Source: Qipengyuania xiapuensis (GTDB taxonomy: Bacteria; Pseudomonadota; Alphaproteobacteria; Sphingomonadales; Sphingomonadaceae). From it: 64,000 bases of DNA. Location: positions 868,001 to 932,000 of the forward strand of contig NZ_JAIGNL010000001.1 of assembly GCF_019711395.1 (NCBI RefSeq), read 5' to 3'. The notes under the pieces are model-generated. The model saw only the letters and a program-made list of their open reading frames with translations, ran no database searches and was not told the origin of the DNA. The translations under genes were made by a program, and so were the position numbers. Position 1 is the first letter of the stretch; every line of letters starts with the position of its first letter. Below are positions 1 through 6,808 of this stretch, piece by piece.

Positions 1-245
1 CGGTTCTCATAGCTGGAATCGACCCCGATCAGCTTCATCAGGTCGACGATCGAGGTGCGCCAGTTGAGCCGGTCGGCACCCGGCATGGAATCGAGGCTGT
101 TCTCGACATCGACGACGGGCTTGGCGACGGCTTCCGTCTTGGGGGCATCCGCCCAGGCATTGCCCGTCTTCGGCTGGACAGGCGCTTCCTGCGCCTTGGC
201 TTCCTTGCCGAAGATCGCGTCCTTGATGCTGCTGAAGATACCCAT
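1..245 (-). CDS. DUF3597 domain-containing protein (C-terminus beyond window edge)
   Basis: The N-terminus reads MGIFSSIKDAIFGKEAKA, then a linker rich in Ala, Pro and Lys, then a segment with NSLDSMPGADRLNWRTSIVDL. This arrangement is characteristic of the DUF3597 family, small proteins of unknown function that often have a LysM-like linker. The ATG is at 245 on the minus strand and the reading frame is still open at base 1, so the gene is truncated only by the window. The function is unknown. The family call rests on recognising the N-terminus and the conserved core. Confidence 0.75.
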   Translation of the reverse strand, partial: MGIFSSIKDAIFGKEAKAQEAPVQPKTGNAWADAPKTEAVAKPVVDVENSLDSMPGADRLNWRTSIVDLMKLIGVDSSYEN

Positions 246-362
246 CGCTCGTCCTTTCGCCGGTTGTGCGGAGTTTCGCCGCTTCGCTTTTGCAATCAAC
301 GGGATGGGATGGAGTGCGTTCCTGTGCTTCCCCGATTGCGCGGCACGGGCTAGGGAGCAGGA

Positions 363-575
363 ATGCTCGATACCGTACTCTCGATCGTCGTCCTTGCCGC
401 CGTCGCGCTGTTCGTCGGCGCGTTCCTGCTGTGGAAGCGGACCGGCAATGCCAAGAACGCGCTGCTCATGGTGTTGCTCGGGCTGATCGCGCTGGGCAAT
501 GTGGCGATCTGGACGATCCCCGATGCAGACGGAGAAGCCCCGCTCGACAAGATCGAACGGGGCTCCGACCGGTAG
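363..575 (+). CDS. Small hypothetical membrane protein
   Basis: A 70-residue protein with two predicted transmembrane segments, about residues 5-22 and 33-51, separated by a short basic loop containing WKRTGNAKNA. It ends in an acidic and polar tail. The ATG is preceded by a GGAG-like sequence at about 355-360. It converges on the TonB-like gene with only 18 bases between the two stop codons. No family was recognised. The hydrophobic pattern and codon composition support a real gene, but nothing indicates a function. Confidence 0.6.
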   Translation: MLDTVLSIVVLAAVALFVGAFLLWKRTGNAKNALLMVLLGLIALGNVAIWTIPDADGEAPLDKIERGSDR

Positions 576-593
576 CTGCCTGTCGCGAGGAGG

Positions 594-1265
594 CTATTCG
601 GGCAGCTTCCAGACAACCGATCCCTTGAATTCGCCGGCGACCGGTTCGCCGTTGCTGCCGCGTGCCGGCTCGAACTTCGCGCGGCGGGGCAGGAGGTTGC
701 AGGTCGCCTCGTCGAGCTGGCGATGACCCGTGCTGCCGGTGATCTCGCAGCCGGTGACCTTGCCGGTCGCAGCGATCTCGAGGCGGAAGCTCGCGGTTCC
801 GGTCAGCTCCATCCGCGACCATGAAGAACGGTAGTCGCGGTCGCGCAGCCATCCGCCCGGATCGTTGCGCGGCTTTGCGCCCACGGGACTGAAGGTGGCG
901 GTGGGGCCGGGGATGATCGGCTCGACGATGCGGGTCGGACCCGGATCGAGAATGATCGGACCCTCGGGGAACATTTCCGTCGTTGTCGGGATCGTCGGTT
1001 CGACCGGATCAAGACGGAACTTGTTGTCGGGCACGCTGACGGGAGGTGTGTCCGTGTTGGGCTTCGGCTGGTCCGTCGGCGGGGGCGGCGGCGCGGGAGG
1101 CGGCGGATCCTTCAGCTCGATCCCGACGAAAATGTCGTCCTCTTCCTGAACGATTTGCGCGACGCTGAGCCCTGCGATGATTGCCGCCCCGATGCTCGCC
1201 TGGACAATGATTGCTCCCGCCAGACCCGTGGCGGATGGCCCTCGCTTCTGATCGACATAAGACAT
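594..1265 (-). CDS. Energy transducer TonB family protein
   Basis: A 223-residue protein with the TonB layout: a short cytoplasmic N-terminus (MSYVDQKRG), one membrane anchor at about residues 15-37, a proline-rich periplasmic linker at about 50-70, and a C-terminal domain in which SFRLEIAATGKVTGCEITGS matches the TonB_C fold. TonB proteins couple the proton motive force, through ExbB/ExbD, to outer-membrane receptors; no exbBD lies in this window. An upstream in-frame ATG at 1298 exists, but the start at 1265 has an AGGAAAGGA ribosome binding site. A 16-base inverted repeat lies 36 bases upstream of the start. Confidence 0.85.
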   Translation of the reverse strand: MSYVDQKRGPSATGLAGAIIVQASIGAAIIAGLSVAQIVQEEDDIFVGIELKDPPPPAPPPPPTDQPKPNTDTPPVSVPDNKFRLDPVEPTIPTTTEMFPEGPIILDPGPTRIVEPIIPGPTATFSPVGAKPRNDPGGWLRDRDYRSSWSRMELTGTASFRLEIAATGKVTGCEITGSTGHRQLDEATCNLLPRRAKFEPARGSNGEPVAGEFKGSVVWKLPE

Positions 1266-1300
1266 GGATTTTCCTTTCCTCTGCGACTCCAAATCCATTT

Positions 1301-1316
1301 AGATGTTACAACATCT
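1301..1316. promoter_or_regulatory. Inverted repeat upstream of the TonB-like gene
   Basis: Arms AGATGTT and AACATCT form a perfect 7-bp inverted repeat around AC. It lies 36 bases upstream of the start at 1265. The core GTTACAAC (GTTGTAAC on the coding strand) recurs upstream of the DUF4349 gene and the subtilase gene. An operator or promoter element is inferred from position and symmetry only. Confidence 0.4.
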
Positions 1317-1372
1317 CTTTCAAAATGCAAATTTATGGTTCGGGGAGGCTCGGGGGACGGGTTCCGCACACG

Positions 1373-1398
1373 AAAAAGGGCCCGGAAATCGGGCCCTT
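1373..1398 (-). terminator. Rho-independent terminator of the alpha/beta hydrolase gene
   Basis: A perfect 9-bp stem (1376-1384 with 1390-1398) encloses a 5-base loop and is followed, on the minus strand, by a run of T. It lies about 125 bases past the stop of the minus-strand hydrolase gene. Confidence 0.8.
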
Positions 1399-1523
1399 GA
1401 TCGGTTTCAGTCTAATTCGAACTGCGGCACGTGGTTCGCAAGGGCGACCGCCCGCCCGCAGCGAGTGCAGCTTGCTGCACGTCTAGCGAGGACGCACCGA
1501 TGGATGTCGGTGCGAAAAACGGA

Positions 1524-2180
1524 TCACGTAATGGGGCAGGCCGGGTCGAGACGGAAGTCGAGATAGTTGTCGACCGACTTCATCAGCTCTTCCTGCTCAT
1601 TCTCGAAGAAGTGGTTCGCGCGCGGGATTTCTTCGTGATGCACGGTGATGTGCTTCTGCGTGCGCAGCTTCTCGACCAGCTTGGTCACGGCATTGGGCTG
1701 GACGACGGTGTCCTGCGCACCGTGGATGAAGATGCCCGAGGCCGGGCAGGGCGCGAGGAACGAGAAGTCGTACATGCTCGCCGGCGCACCGATGCTGATC
1801 CAGCCGCGGATTTCCGGGCGGCGCATGAGCAGCTGCATGCCGATGAGCGAGCCGAAGCTGACACCGGCGACCCAGGTCACCTGCGCTTCGGGATGGACCT
1901 GCTGCACCCAGTCGAGCGCGGCAGCGGCGTCGGACAGTTCTCCGATACCGTTGTCGAAGCTGCCCTGGCTGCGGCCGACGCCGCGGAAGTTGAAGCGCAG
2001 CGTCGCGAAACCGCGGTTCACGAAGGTCTTGTAGAGACGCTGCGTGATCTGCTCGTTCATGGTGCCGCCGCCCTGCGGGTGCGGGTGGAGGATCATTGCA
2101 ACGGGTGCGCGCGGGCGCGGGCCGGGAGAGAAACGGCCTTCGAGGCGGCCTTCGGGGCCGGGAAAGATCACGGTCGGCAT
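1524..2180 (-). CDS. Alpha/beta hydrolase (COG2945-like)
   Basis: A 218-residue single-domain alpha/beta hydrolase. The oxyanion region is HPHPQGGG. The nucleophile serine sits in GVSFGS at about residue 107. The acid residue is in HGAQD and the catalytic histidine in RANHFF, close to the C-terminus. Length and motifs match the COG2945 group of small dienelactone hydrolase-like enzymes, whose substrates are unknown. The start at 2180 (MPTVIFPGP) is chosen because the family begins there; 32 further in-frame upstream codons look non-coding. It is divergent from the cysteine desulfurase pair, and hydrolases of this type often neighbour Fe-S genes in alphaproteobacteria. Confidence 0.85.
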   Translation of the reverse strand: MPTVIFPGPEGRLEGRFSPGPRPRAPVAMILHPHPQGGGTMNEQITQRLYKTFVNRGFATLRFNFRGVGRSQGSFDNGIGELSDAAAALDWVQQVHPEAQVTWVAGVSFGSLIGMQLLMRRPEIRGWISIGAPASMYDFSFLAPCPASGIFIHGAQDTVVQPNAVTKLVEKLRTQKHITVHHEEIPRANHFFENEQEELMKSVDNYLDFRLDPACPIT

Positions 2181-2360
2181 GGGGAGGTATACCCTGGCAG
2201 AAATTTTCGGTGGCGCAGGCCGCTTCTGGCTTGCACGAGGTTGCGCGCTATATAGGGATTTGTCGCCGATCCGCAATTATTTCGAGCACGTCCCGTCCCG
2301 ACACGCATCTATCTCGATCACGCCGCCACCACCCCGCTCCGCCCAGAGGCGCGTGCGGCG

Positions 2361-3353
2361 ATGGAGGAAGGCTTCACGCTCTGGGCCAATCCGAGCAGTC
2401 CGCACGCCGAAGGCCGCAAGGCGAGGGCGGCGCTCGAGGATGCGCGCGAACGCGTGAAACGGGCGCTCGGCTGGGAGGGAGAAGTCATCTTCACCTCCGG
2501 CGCGAGCGAGGCCGCGGCGCTGGCTCTGGGCCATGCCAAGGCGGGCGCACGACTGGTTTCGGCGGTGGAGCACGACGCGATCCTCAAGGCAGCGCTGGAT
2601 GCCGAGCGCCTGCCGGTGCGGACCGATGGCGCGCTCGATCTCGAAGTGTTGACCGAGGCCGTCCAGCGCGAGCGGCCACTGGTCGCCGTCCAGCAGGTCA
2701 ATTCCGAGACCGGCAATAGGCAGGATCTCGCCGCCATCGCCGGTATCGTCCATCAGGCGGGAGGCTTGCTACTCGCGGACTGTGCGCAAAGCGCGGGCAA
2801 GTTCGCTGCGCCTCCATGCGACATGGCGATCGTCTCGGCGCACAAGTTTGGCGGCCCGATCGGCATCGGTGCGCTGCTGGTGAAGGATTTCGCCATGCTC
2901 GAACCGTCCGGCGGACAGGAACGTGGCTATCGTCGCGGGACCGAGAACCTGCCCGGCGTGCTCGGTATGGCGGCCGCGCTGGAGGCTTGCAGCGATCCCT
3001 ATGTGGACCCGACTATCCTCGAACCGCTCGACGCACTTGCGCAGGCGTGCCGCGAGACCGGCGGGATGTGGTTGTCCGACCGATTATCTGACCCCACTCC
3101 TTATGTCCGCGCGATCGCCATGCCCAAGATGAGCGGCAGCGCGCAGGTCATGCGCTTCGACATGGCGGGCATTTCGGTCTCGCAAGGCTCGGCCTGTTCC
3201 TCGGGCACGATGAAGACCAGCCATGTGCTGCAAGCGATGCAGGTCGAACCCGATGTCGCCGACCGCACCATCCGTGCAAGCTTCGGCTGGAACACGACAC
3301 GCGAAGAGGTGGAACGCTTCGCCGAGGTATGGCTTGAGTTGGCGAAAGCATGA
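2361..3353 (+). CDS. Cysteine desulfurase family protein (start codon anomalous)
   Basis: A PLP-dependent class V aminotransferase of the NifS/IscS type. It mobilises sulfur from cysteine as an enzyme-bound persulfide. The PLP lysine is in SAHKFGG, the PLP-contacting histidine in SAVEHD, and the active-site cysteine in GSACSSG. The conserved N-terminus IYLDHAATTPLRPEA is encoded just upstream (2307-2360) in the same frame, but no ATG, GTG or TTG lies between the in-frame TAG at 2253 and the ATG at 2361. The listed start is therefore the first canonical one and would remove the conserved N-terminus. The true start may be non-canonical near 2307. The stop overlaps the next start as ATGA. Confidence 0.8.
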   Translation: MEEGFTLWANPSSPHAEGRKARAALEDARERVKRALGWEGEVIFTSGASEAAALALGHAKAGARLVSAVEHDAILKAALDAERLPVRTDGALDLEVLTEAVQRERPLVAVQQVNSETGNRQDLAAIAGIVHQAGGLLLADCAQSAGKFAAPPCDMAIVSAHKFGGPIGIGALLVKDFAMLEPSGGQERGYRRGTENLPGVLGMAAALEACSDPYVDPTILEPLDALAQACRETGGMWLSDRLSDPTPYVRAIAMPKMSGSAQVMRFDMAGISVSQGSACSSGTMKTSHVLQAMQVEPDVADRTIRASFGWNTTREEVERFAEVWLELAKA

Positions 3354-4444
3354 TCTACCTCGACTACCAGGCCACCACCCCGCTTGCCCCCGAAGCGCGC
3401 GATGCGATGCTGCGCTGGCTCGACGGGCCGGGCGGTACCGGCTTTGGCAATCCGCATTCCCCGCACAAGATGGGCCGCGAGGCCAAGGCCGCGATCGAGT
3501 TCGCGCGCGAGCAGGTCGCCGCGCTCTTTCCGGCGGGCGGCAAGGTGATCTTCACCTCAGGCGCGACCGAGGCGCTCAATCTCGCCATCCGAGGCAGCGG
3601 CAAGGACGGCACGGTCTCCGTCTCCGCGATCGAGCATTCGGCGGTACTCGACACAGCAAAGGACGCGGGCAAGTGCCATGTGCTGAATGTCGCCAAGGAC
3701 GGGCAGTGCAATACCAAGCAGGACTTGCCGCAGGACACGCGCCTCGTCTGCCTGATGCAGGTGAATAACGAGATCGGCGTGATCCAGCCGACGGTCGAAT
3801 GGCACCGCAAGGCGAAGGAGAACAACGCGCTCTACCTGTGCGATGCGGTGCAGGCGTACGGGAAGATCGAGGTCACCGGCGCGGACATGATCGCGATCAG
3901 CGCGCACAAGTTCCACGGGCCCAAGGGCGTAGGCGCGCTGTGGGTGCGCGACGGTGTCGATTTGCACGAGGTCCAGACCGGCGGCGGGCAGGAATTCGGC
4001 CTGCGTTCGGGCACCCTCAGCCCTGCGCTGATCGCGGGCATGGGCGCGGCGGCGGCCGAAGCCAAGGACCGGATGGAGCAGGACGCCGACCACGTCCAGA
4101 AGCTCTGGAAGCGCGCCTGCGAGATCTTCGAGAACTGGGAGCTCAACGGCAGTGCCGAGGCGCGTTACCACGGCAACCTCAACATCCGCCCGCGCGGCCC
4201 CAACGGCGGCGGGCTCGATGTGAACCGCCTGATGAGCGAGTGCCGCAACGTGATGTTCTCCGCCGGCTCCGCCTGCGCCAGCGGTTCGGGTCGCACCAGC
4301 CATGTGCTCGAGGCGATCGGCCTGCCCAAGAAGCTCGCCAAGACCTCGATCCGCCTCGGCTTCGGGCGCTACACCACGCTCGAGGAGATCGAGGAAGCGG
4401 GCAAGACGATCAACGAGGCAGCAAAGGCGCAAGGATCGCTATGA
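3350..4444 (+). CDS. Cysteine desulfurase (IscS/NifS type)
   Basis: A 364-residue PLP enzyme that is complete at both ends: N-terminus MIYLDYQATTPLAPEA, PLP histidine in IEHSAVL, PLP lysine in SAHKFHGPKG, and active-site cysteine in GSACASGSGRTSH. It releases sulfur from L-cysteine for Fe-S cluster or tRNA thiolation pathways. It is clearly a paralogue of the gene just upstream, whose stop it overlaps by 4 bases, and it overlaps the ferredoxin start by 4 bases. The three genes are thus a translationally coupled unit. No scaffold protein (IscU/SufU) lies nearby, so the pathway served is not evident. Confidence 0.93.
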   Translation: MIYLDYQATTPLAPEARDAMLRWLDGPGGTGFGNPHSPHKMGREAKAAIEFAREQVAALFPAGGKVIFTSGATEALNLAIRGSGKDGTVSVSAIEHSAVLDTAKDAGKCHVLNVAKDGQCNTKQDLPQDTRLVCLMQVNNEIGVIQPTVEWHRKAKENNALYLCDAVQAYGKIEVTGADMIAISAHKFHGPKGVGALWVRDGVDLHEVQTGGGQEFGLRSGTLSPALIAGMGAAAAEAKDRMEQDADHVQKLWKRACEIFENWELNGSAEARYHGNLNIRPRGPNGGGLDVNRLMSECRNVMFSAGSACASGSGRTSHVLEAIGLPKKLAKTSIRLGFGRYTTLEEIEEAGKTINEAAKAQGSL

Positions 4445-4767
4445 AGGTCACTTTCATCACCTCCGAAGGCGACCGCGTCGATGCGAGTGCCGAGGCAGGC
4501 GACAGCCTCCTTCGCGTGGCGCAGGCCGCGGGCATGCCGCTGGAGGGAACCTGCGAAGGTCAGATGGCCTGCTCGACCTGCCACGTGGTGGTGGACAAGG
4601 ACTGGTTCGGCCGCCTCGCGCAAGCGAGCGAGGAAGAGGAAGACATGCTCGACCTCGCCGCGGGCGTGCGCCGCACAAGCCGCCTGTCCTGCCAGATCGT
4701 GCTTGGCGAAGAATTGGACGGGTTGACCGTCACAATTCCCGCCGAGAGCCACGACATGAGCCGGTGA
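4441..4767 (+). CDS. 2Fe-2S ferredoxin, adrenodoxin type
   Basis: A 108-residue plant/vertebrate-type ferredoxin. Four cluster cysteines are visible in the spacing C-x5-C-x2-C (CEGQMACSTC), with a fourth in LSCQI about 36 residues later. This is the adrenodoxin/Fdx arrangement used for electron delivery in Fe-S assembly and P450 systems. The ATG overlaps the desulfurase stop (ATGA), which implies co-translation. The context suggests it supplies electrons for cluster assembly with the coupled desulfurases; that role is inferred. Confidence 0.92.
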   Translation: MKVTFITSEGDRVDASAEAGDSLLRVAQAAGMPLEGTCEGQMACSTCHVVVDKDWFGRLAQASEEEEDMLDLAAGVRRTSRLSCQIVLGEELDGLTVTIPAESHDMSR

Positions 4768-5035
4768 GGCTACGGCAGCTAACGATCCTGTTCCTGACAG
4801 TATTCTTTTCGGAACACCGCTTTTGCGCATTGCGGGCAATTTCCAAATTTCTTCACCAAGGTCATTGTAATTTTTTTGCACGCTGCTATATGGAAATTGC
4901 CTAACGTCGTTTGCGACGGATATTGATTGCCACCAGCTAAGCACAAGCGCGCTACCGGCACCTCGTCCATTTCATTCTTCCTGGCTCCGCAGCGGAACTC
5001 GTCCGCGCGGATGATTTTTCGTACGCTAGGATGCT
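4768..5035. other. AT-rich intergenic region
   Basis: This gap has visibly lower GC than its flanks, with a run of T around 4870-4877. No recognised gene lies here. A 28-codon minus-strand reading frame (4779-4865) encodes a peptide with CPQC and a later Cys; it is discussed as a finding. The promoter of the IF-1-like gene is expected in the right half. Confidence 0.4.
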
Positions 5036-5038
5036 TTG

Positions 5039-5305
5039 TTGGCGAAAGAAGAGCTCATAACGATGGAGGGGGCGATCGACGAGATCCTGCCCGATGGCCG
5101 CTTCGGCGTCACCCTCGACAATGAGCATCGCATCATCTGCTATACCGCAGGCAAGATGCGTCGTTACCGCATCCGATCGGTCGTTGGAGACCGCGTACAC
5201 GTCGAAATGACGCCATACGATCTGAGCAAAGGCCGGATCGTCTTCCGCGAACGAATTCCGGGGCCCATGCCTGCCGGTGCTCGCAAGCGCGGATACAGGC
5301 GCTGA
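5039..5305 (+). CDS. Translation initiation factor IF-1 paralogue
   Basis: An 88-residue S1/OB-fold protein aligning over its length with IF-1: [10 protein letters not shown] at the N-terminus, [18 protein letters not shown] in the middle, and [15 protein letters not shown] near the end. It differs from the standard infA at 63504-63749 by an Arg-rich C-terminal tail. IF-1 binds the 30S A site during initiation. The TTG at 5039 is chosen because it gives the canonical M-A-K-E-E start and has AGGA 7 bases upstream; a TTG at 5036 is also possible. A cold-shock gene follows about 0.7 kb downstream on the same strand. A cold- or stress-specific initiation role is inferred. Confidence 0.88.
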   Translation: MAKEELITMEGAIDEILPDGRFGVTLDNEHRIICYTAGKMRRYRIRSVVGDRVHVEMTPYDLSKGRIVFRERIPGPMPAGARKRGYRR

Positions 5306-5349
5306 GATCTCAAGAAGGCGGCGGGAAGACCCTGCCGGACATACATCTA

Positions 5350-5502
5350 ATGAACACAACGAATGTGCGCGATACCGCGCGCCCCAAGCTTTCCCTCCGT
5401 TACGGCGCCATCCATGCGCAGCGCGGGGGGCGGGAGAATGCAAATCCCGGCCTTATGGCGACCGCCGAGCTGCGACGTCTCGTCGCAACTATGATCGACT
5501 GA
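5350..5502 (+). CDS. Small hypothetical protein (50 residues)
   Basis: An open frame of 51 codons from ATG 5350 to TGA 5502, encoding a basic peptide that ends MATAELRRLVATMID, which looks like an amphipathic helix. The region between the IF-1-like gene and the next small gene is otherwise empty, and the composition is protein-like. The ribosome binding site is weak. No family is recognised, and it may be spurious. Confidence 0.45.
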   Translation: MNTTNVRDTARPKLSLRYGAIHAQRGGRENANPGLMATAELRRLVATMID

Positions 5503-5560
5503 GCCACATAAACCATTCGCGGCCATGCATCAGCATCCCCGCCACAGCAGGAGAACTGTC

Positions 5561-5785
5561 ATGGACCTCAATCATCAATACGCCCAGCACCAACGGGCCC
5601 TTATGGGTGCCGAGTGTGCTGCAAACGATGACGACCGCCTCGCCAAACTGGTGAAGGCTTCACGCATTGCCGGACGCATAAGCGAATTCCAGCACGGACT
5701 GGGCGCTGCCGCAGCCTGTGCCTGGAGCAAAGCTCAATTTGCCAATCCGGCAACCCTGGCGACAGGTTTCAAAGCCACTCAATAG
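5561..5785 (+). CDS. Small hypothetical protein (74 residues)
   Basis: Starts MDLNHQYAQHQRALM and contains a helical middle (RLAKLVKASRIAGRISEFQ) and an Ala-rich C-terminal half. An AGGAG sits 8 bases before the ATG at 5561, which is why this start is preferred to the ATG at 5525. No membrane segment or domain is recognised. It lies between the IF-1 paralogue and the cold-shock gene on the same strand and may share their regulation; that is inference. Confidence 0.6.
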   Translation: MDLNHQYAQHQRALMGAECAANDDDRLAKLVKASRIAGRISEFQHGLGAAAACAWSKAQFANPATLATGFKATQ

Positions 5786-5979
5786 TACGCAGGGCTACTG
5801 TCGCCCCAAGAAAATGCTCACGTTGAATTTCGACGGATATCGACGCCTGGCGAGACAATCGGCAACTTCCGGTTCTCGCGCCTTCAATACGACGACCTCC
5901 TTTCAATTGACGACTTGACGCACGACCGCGGCTCGCAATCTCGCCAGCCGCATACAAACGTTTCTTGAAAGGAAGCGAG

Positions 5980-6189
5980 ATGACTACTGGTACTGTAAAA
6001 TTCTTCAACACCGACAAAGGTTATGGCTTCATCCAGCCGGATGACGGCTCTGCCGACAGCTTCGTTCACATTTCCGCCGTCCAGGCGGCAGGGATGACGA
6101 CGCTCGATAAGGACCAGCGCCTCAACTACGAAGTTGAAACCGGCCGCAACGGCAAGGAAAGCGCGGTGAATCTCTCGGCTGCAGATTAA
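5980..6189 (+). CDS. Cold-shock protein, CspA family
   Basis: A 69-residue cold-shock domain protein. The RNA-binding motifs RNP1 (KGYGFIQP) and RNP2 (FVHISAV) are both present, with the typical start TTGTVKFFN. Such proteins bind single-stranded nucleic acid and melt mRNA secondary structure at low temperature. GGAAG lies 6 bases before the ATG at 5980. The 194 bases upstream hold no gene and could be a long 5' untranslated leader of the kind known for cold-shock mRNAs; this was not tested. Confidence 0.95.
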   Translation: MTTGTVKFFNTDKGYGFIQPDDGSADSFVHISAVQAAGMTTLDKDQRLNYEVETGRNGKESAVNLSAAD

Positions 6190-6277
6190 TCAGCTTACCC
6201 GTGTTCCTCTCGTGTGCTTTTGCGACCCGGCACGCGAGGGGGACTCCCATCTATGATCCAGACAAGAGAGATGCACA

Positions 6278-6505
6278 TTGTACCAATCGTTCGAATTTTA
6301 CGAAGCACGTGCGCAAGAAGCAGCTCTCGAGGCAGACGCGGCGACGCTCGATAACGTCAAGCAACGTAATCTGCGTGCCGAGAAGTCTTGGACAAGGCTG
6401 GCTGACCTGGCGCGAAAGGTAGCGACAGACCGAGCCAAGGCGGAGCAAGCCAAGGCGGAAAAGCGAGATGCCGAGCTTGCTATGCAACTCTTGCAATCGA
6501 GCTAG
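6278..6505 (+). CDS. Small conserved-type hypothetical protein, helical
   Basis: A 75-residue, strongly charged and mostly helical protein with no Cys or membrane segment (FYEARAQEAALEADAATLDN, then Lys/Ala/Glu-rich repeats near the C-terminus). An in-frame TGA at 6254 leaves TTG 6278 as the only plausible start; GAGAG lies about 7 bases upstream. The shape resembles a group of short coiled-coil proteins common in Sphingomonadales that carry the YEARA...LDNV pattern. That resemblance is from memory and the function is unknown. Confidence 0.65.
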   Translation: MYQSFEFYEARAQEAALEADAATLDNVKQRNLRAEKSWTRLADLARKVATDRAKAEQAKAEKRDAELAMQLLQSS

Positions 6506-6517
6506 AGCGAGTCCGCC

Positions 6518-6706
6518 ATGTCTCTACCCAAGGGATTTGCCATGTTCCGCCGAACCGACGGAACCGCAGCTGTTTGCCGGGTTTCGGCAATCCTTTTCGT
6601 CGGAAAGAACGAACGTGGCGTTGTTCTGAATTTTGCGGGCGGCGCGCAGGTAAATGTTCACGAAAGCTTTGATGAAGTGATGGCCCTGCTATCTTCAAAA
6701 GACTGA
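6518..6706 (+). CDS. Small hypothetical protein (62 residues)
   Basis: It starts 12 bases after the preceding small gene, so the two are probably co-transcribed. The sequence alternates beta-like hydrophobic and polar residues (AAVCRVSAILFVG, GVVLNFAGGAQVNVH), suggesting a small beta-barrel-like fold. It ends DEVMALLSSKD. No family is recognised. The ATG at 6518 has a poor ribosome binding site; an internal ATG at 6542 is an alternative start. Confidence 0.55.
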   Translation: MSLPKGFAMFRRTDGTAAVCRVSAILFVGKNERGVVLNFAGGAQVNVHESFDEVMALLSSKD

Positions 6707-6808
6707 GAGTTCATAGCAGCGCCCGCTTCCCAATCGGTAACCCACGTTCCATCGCCAGCCCAAGTGCCCCGCCGCGAGTTTGTGCGGCGGAGCGCTCGGC
6801 TGCGGGCT

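Noticed and set aside
1040-1120. Tandem repeat in GGCGG-rich sequence near 1080 and again near 7625-7660
   Set aside because: These are the proline-rich linkers of the TonB-like protein and the DUF4349 protein, not DNA repeats of their own.
6195-6240. A possible terminator after the cold-shock gene
   Set aside because: The arms (CCTCTCGTG and CACGCGAGG) pair imperfectly around a long loop and no T run follows.
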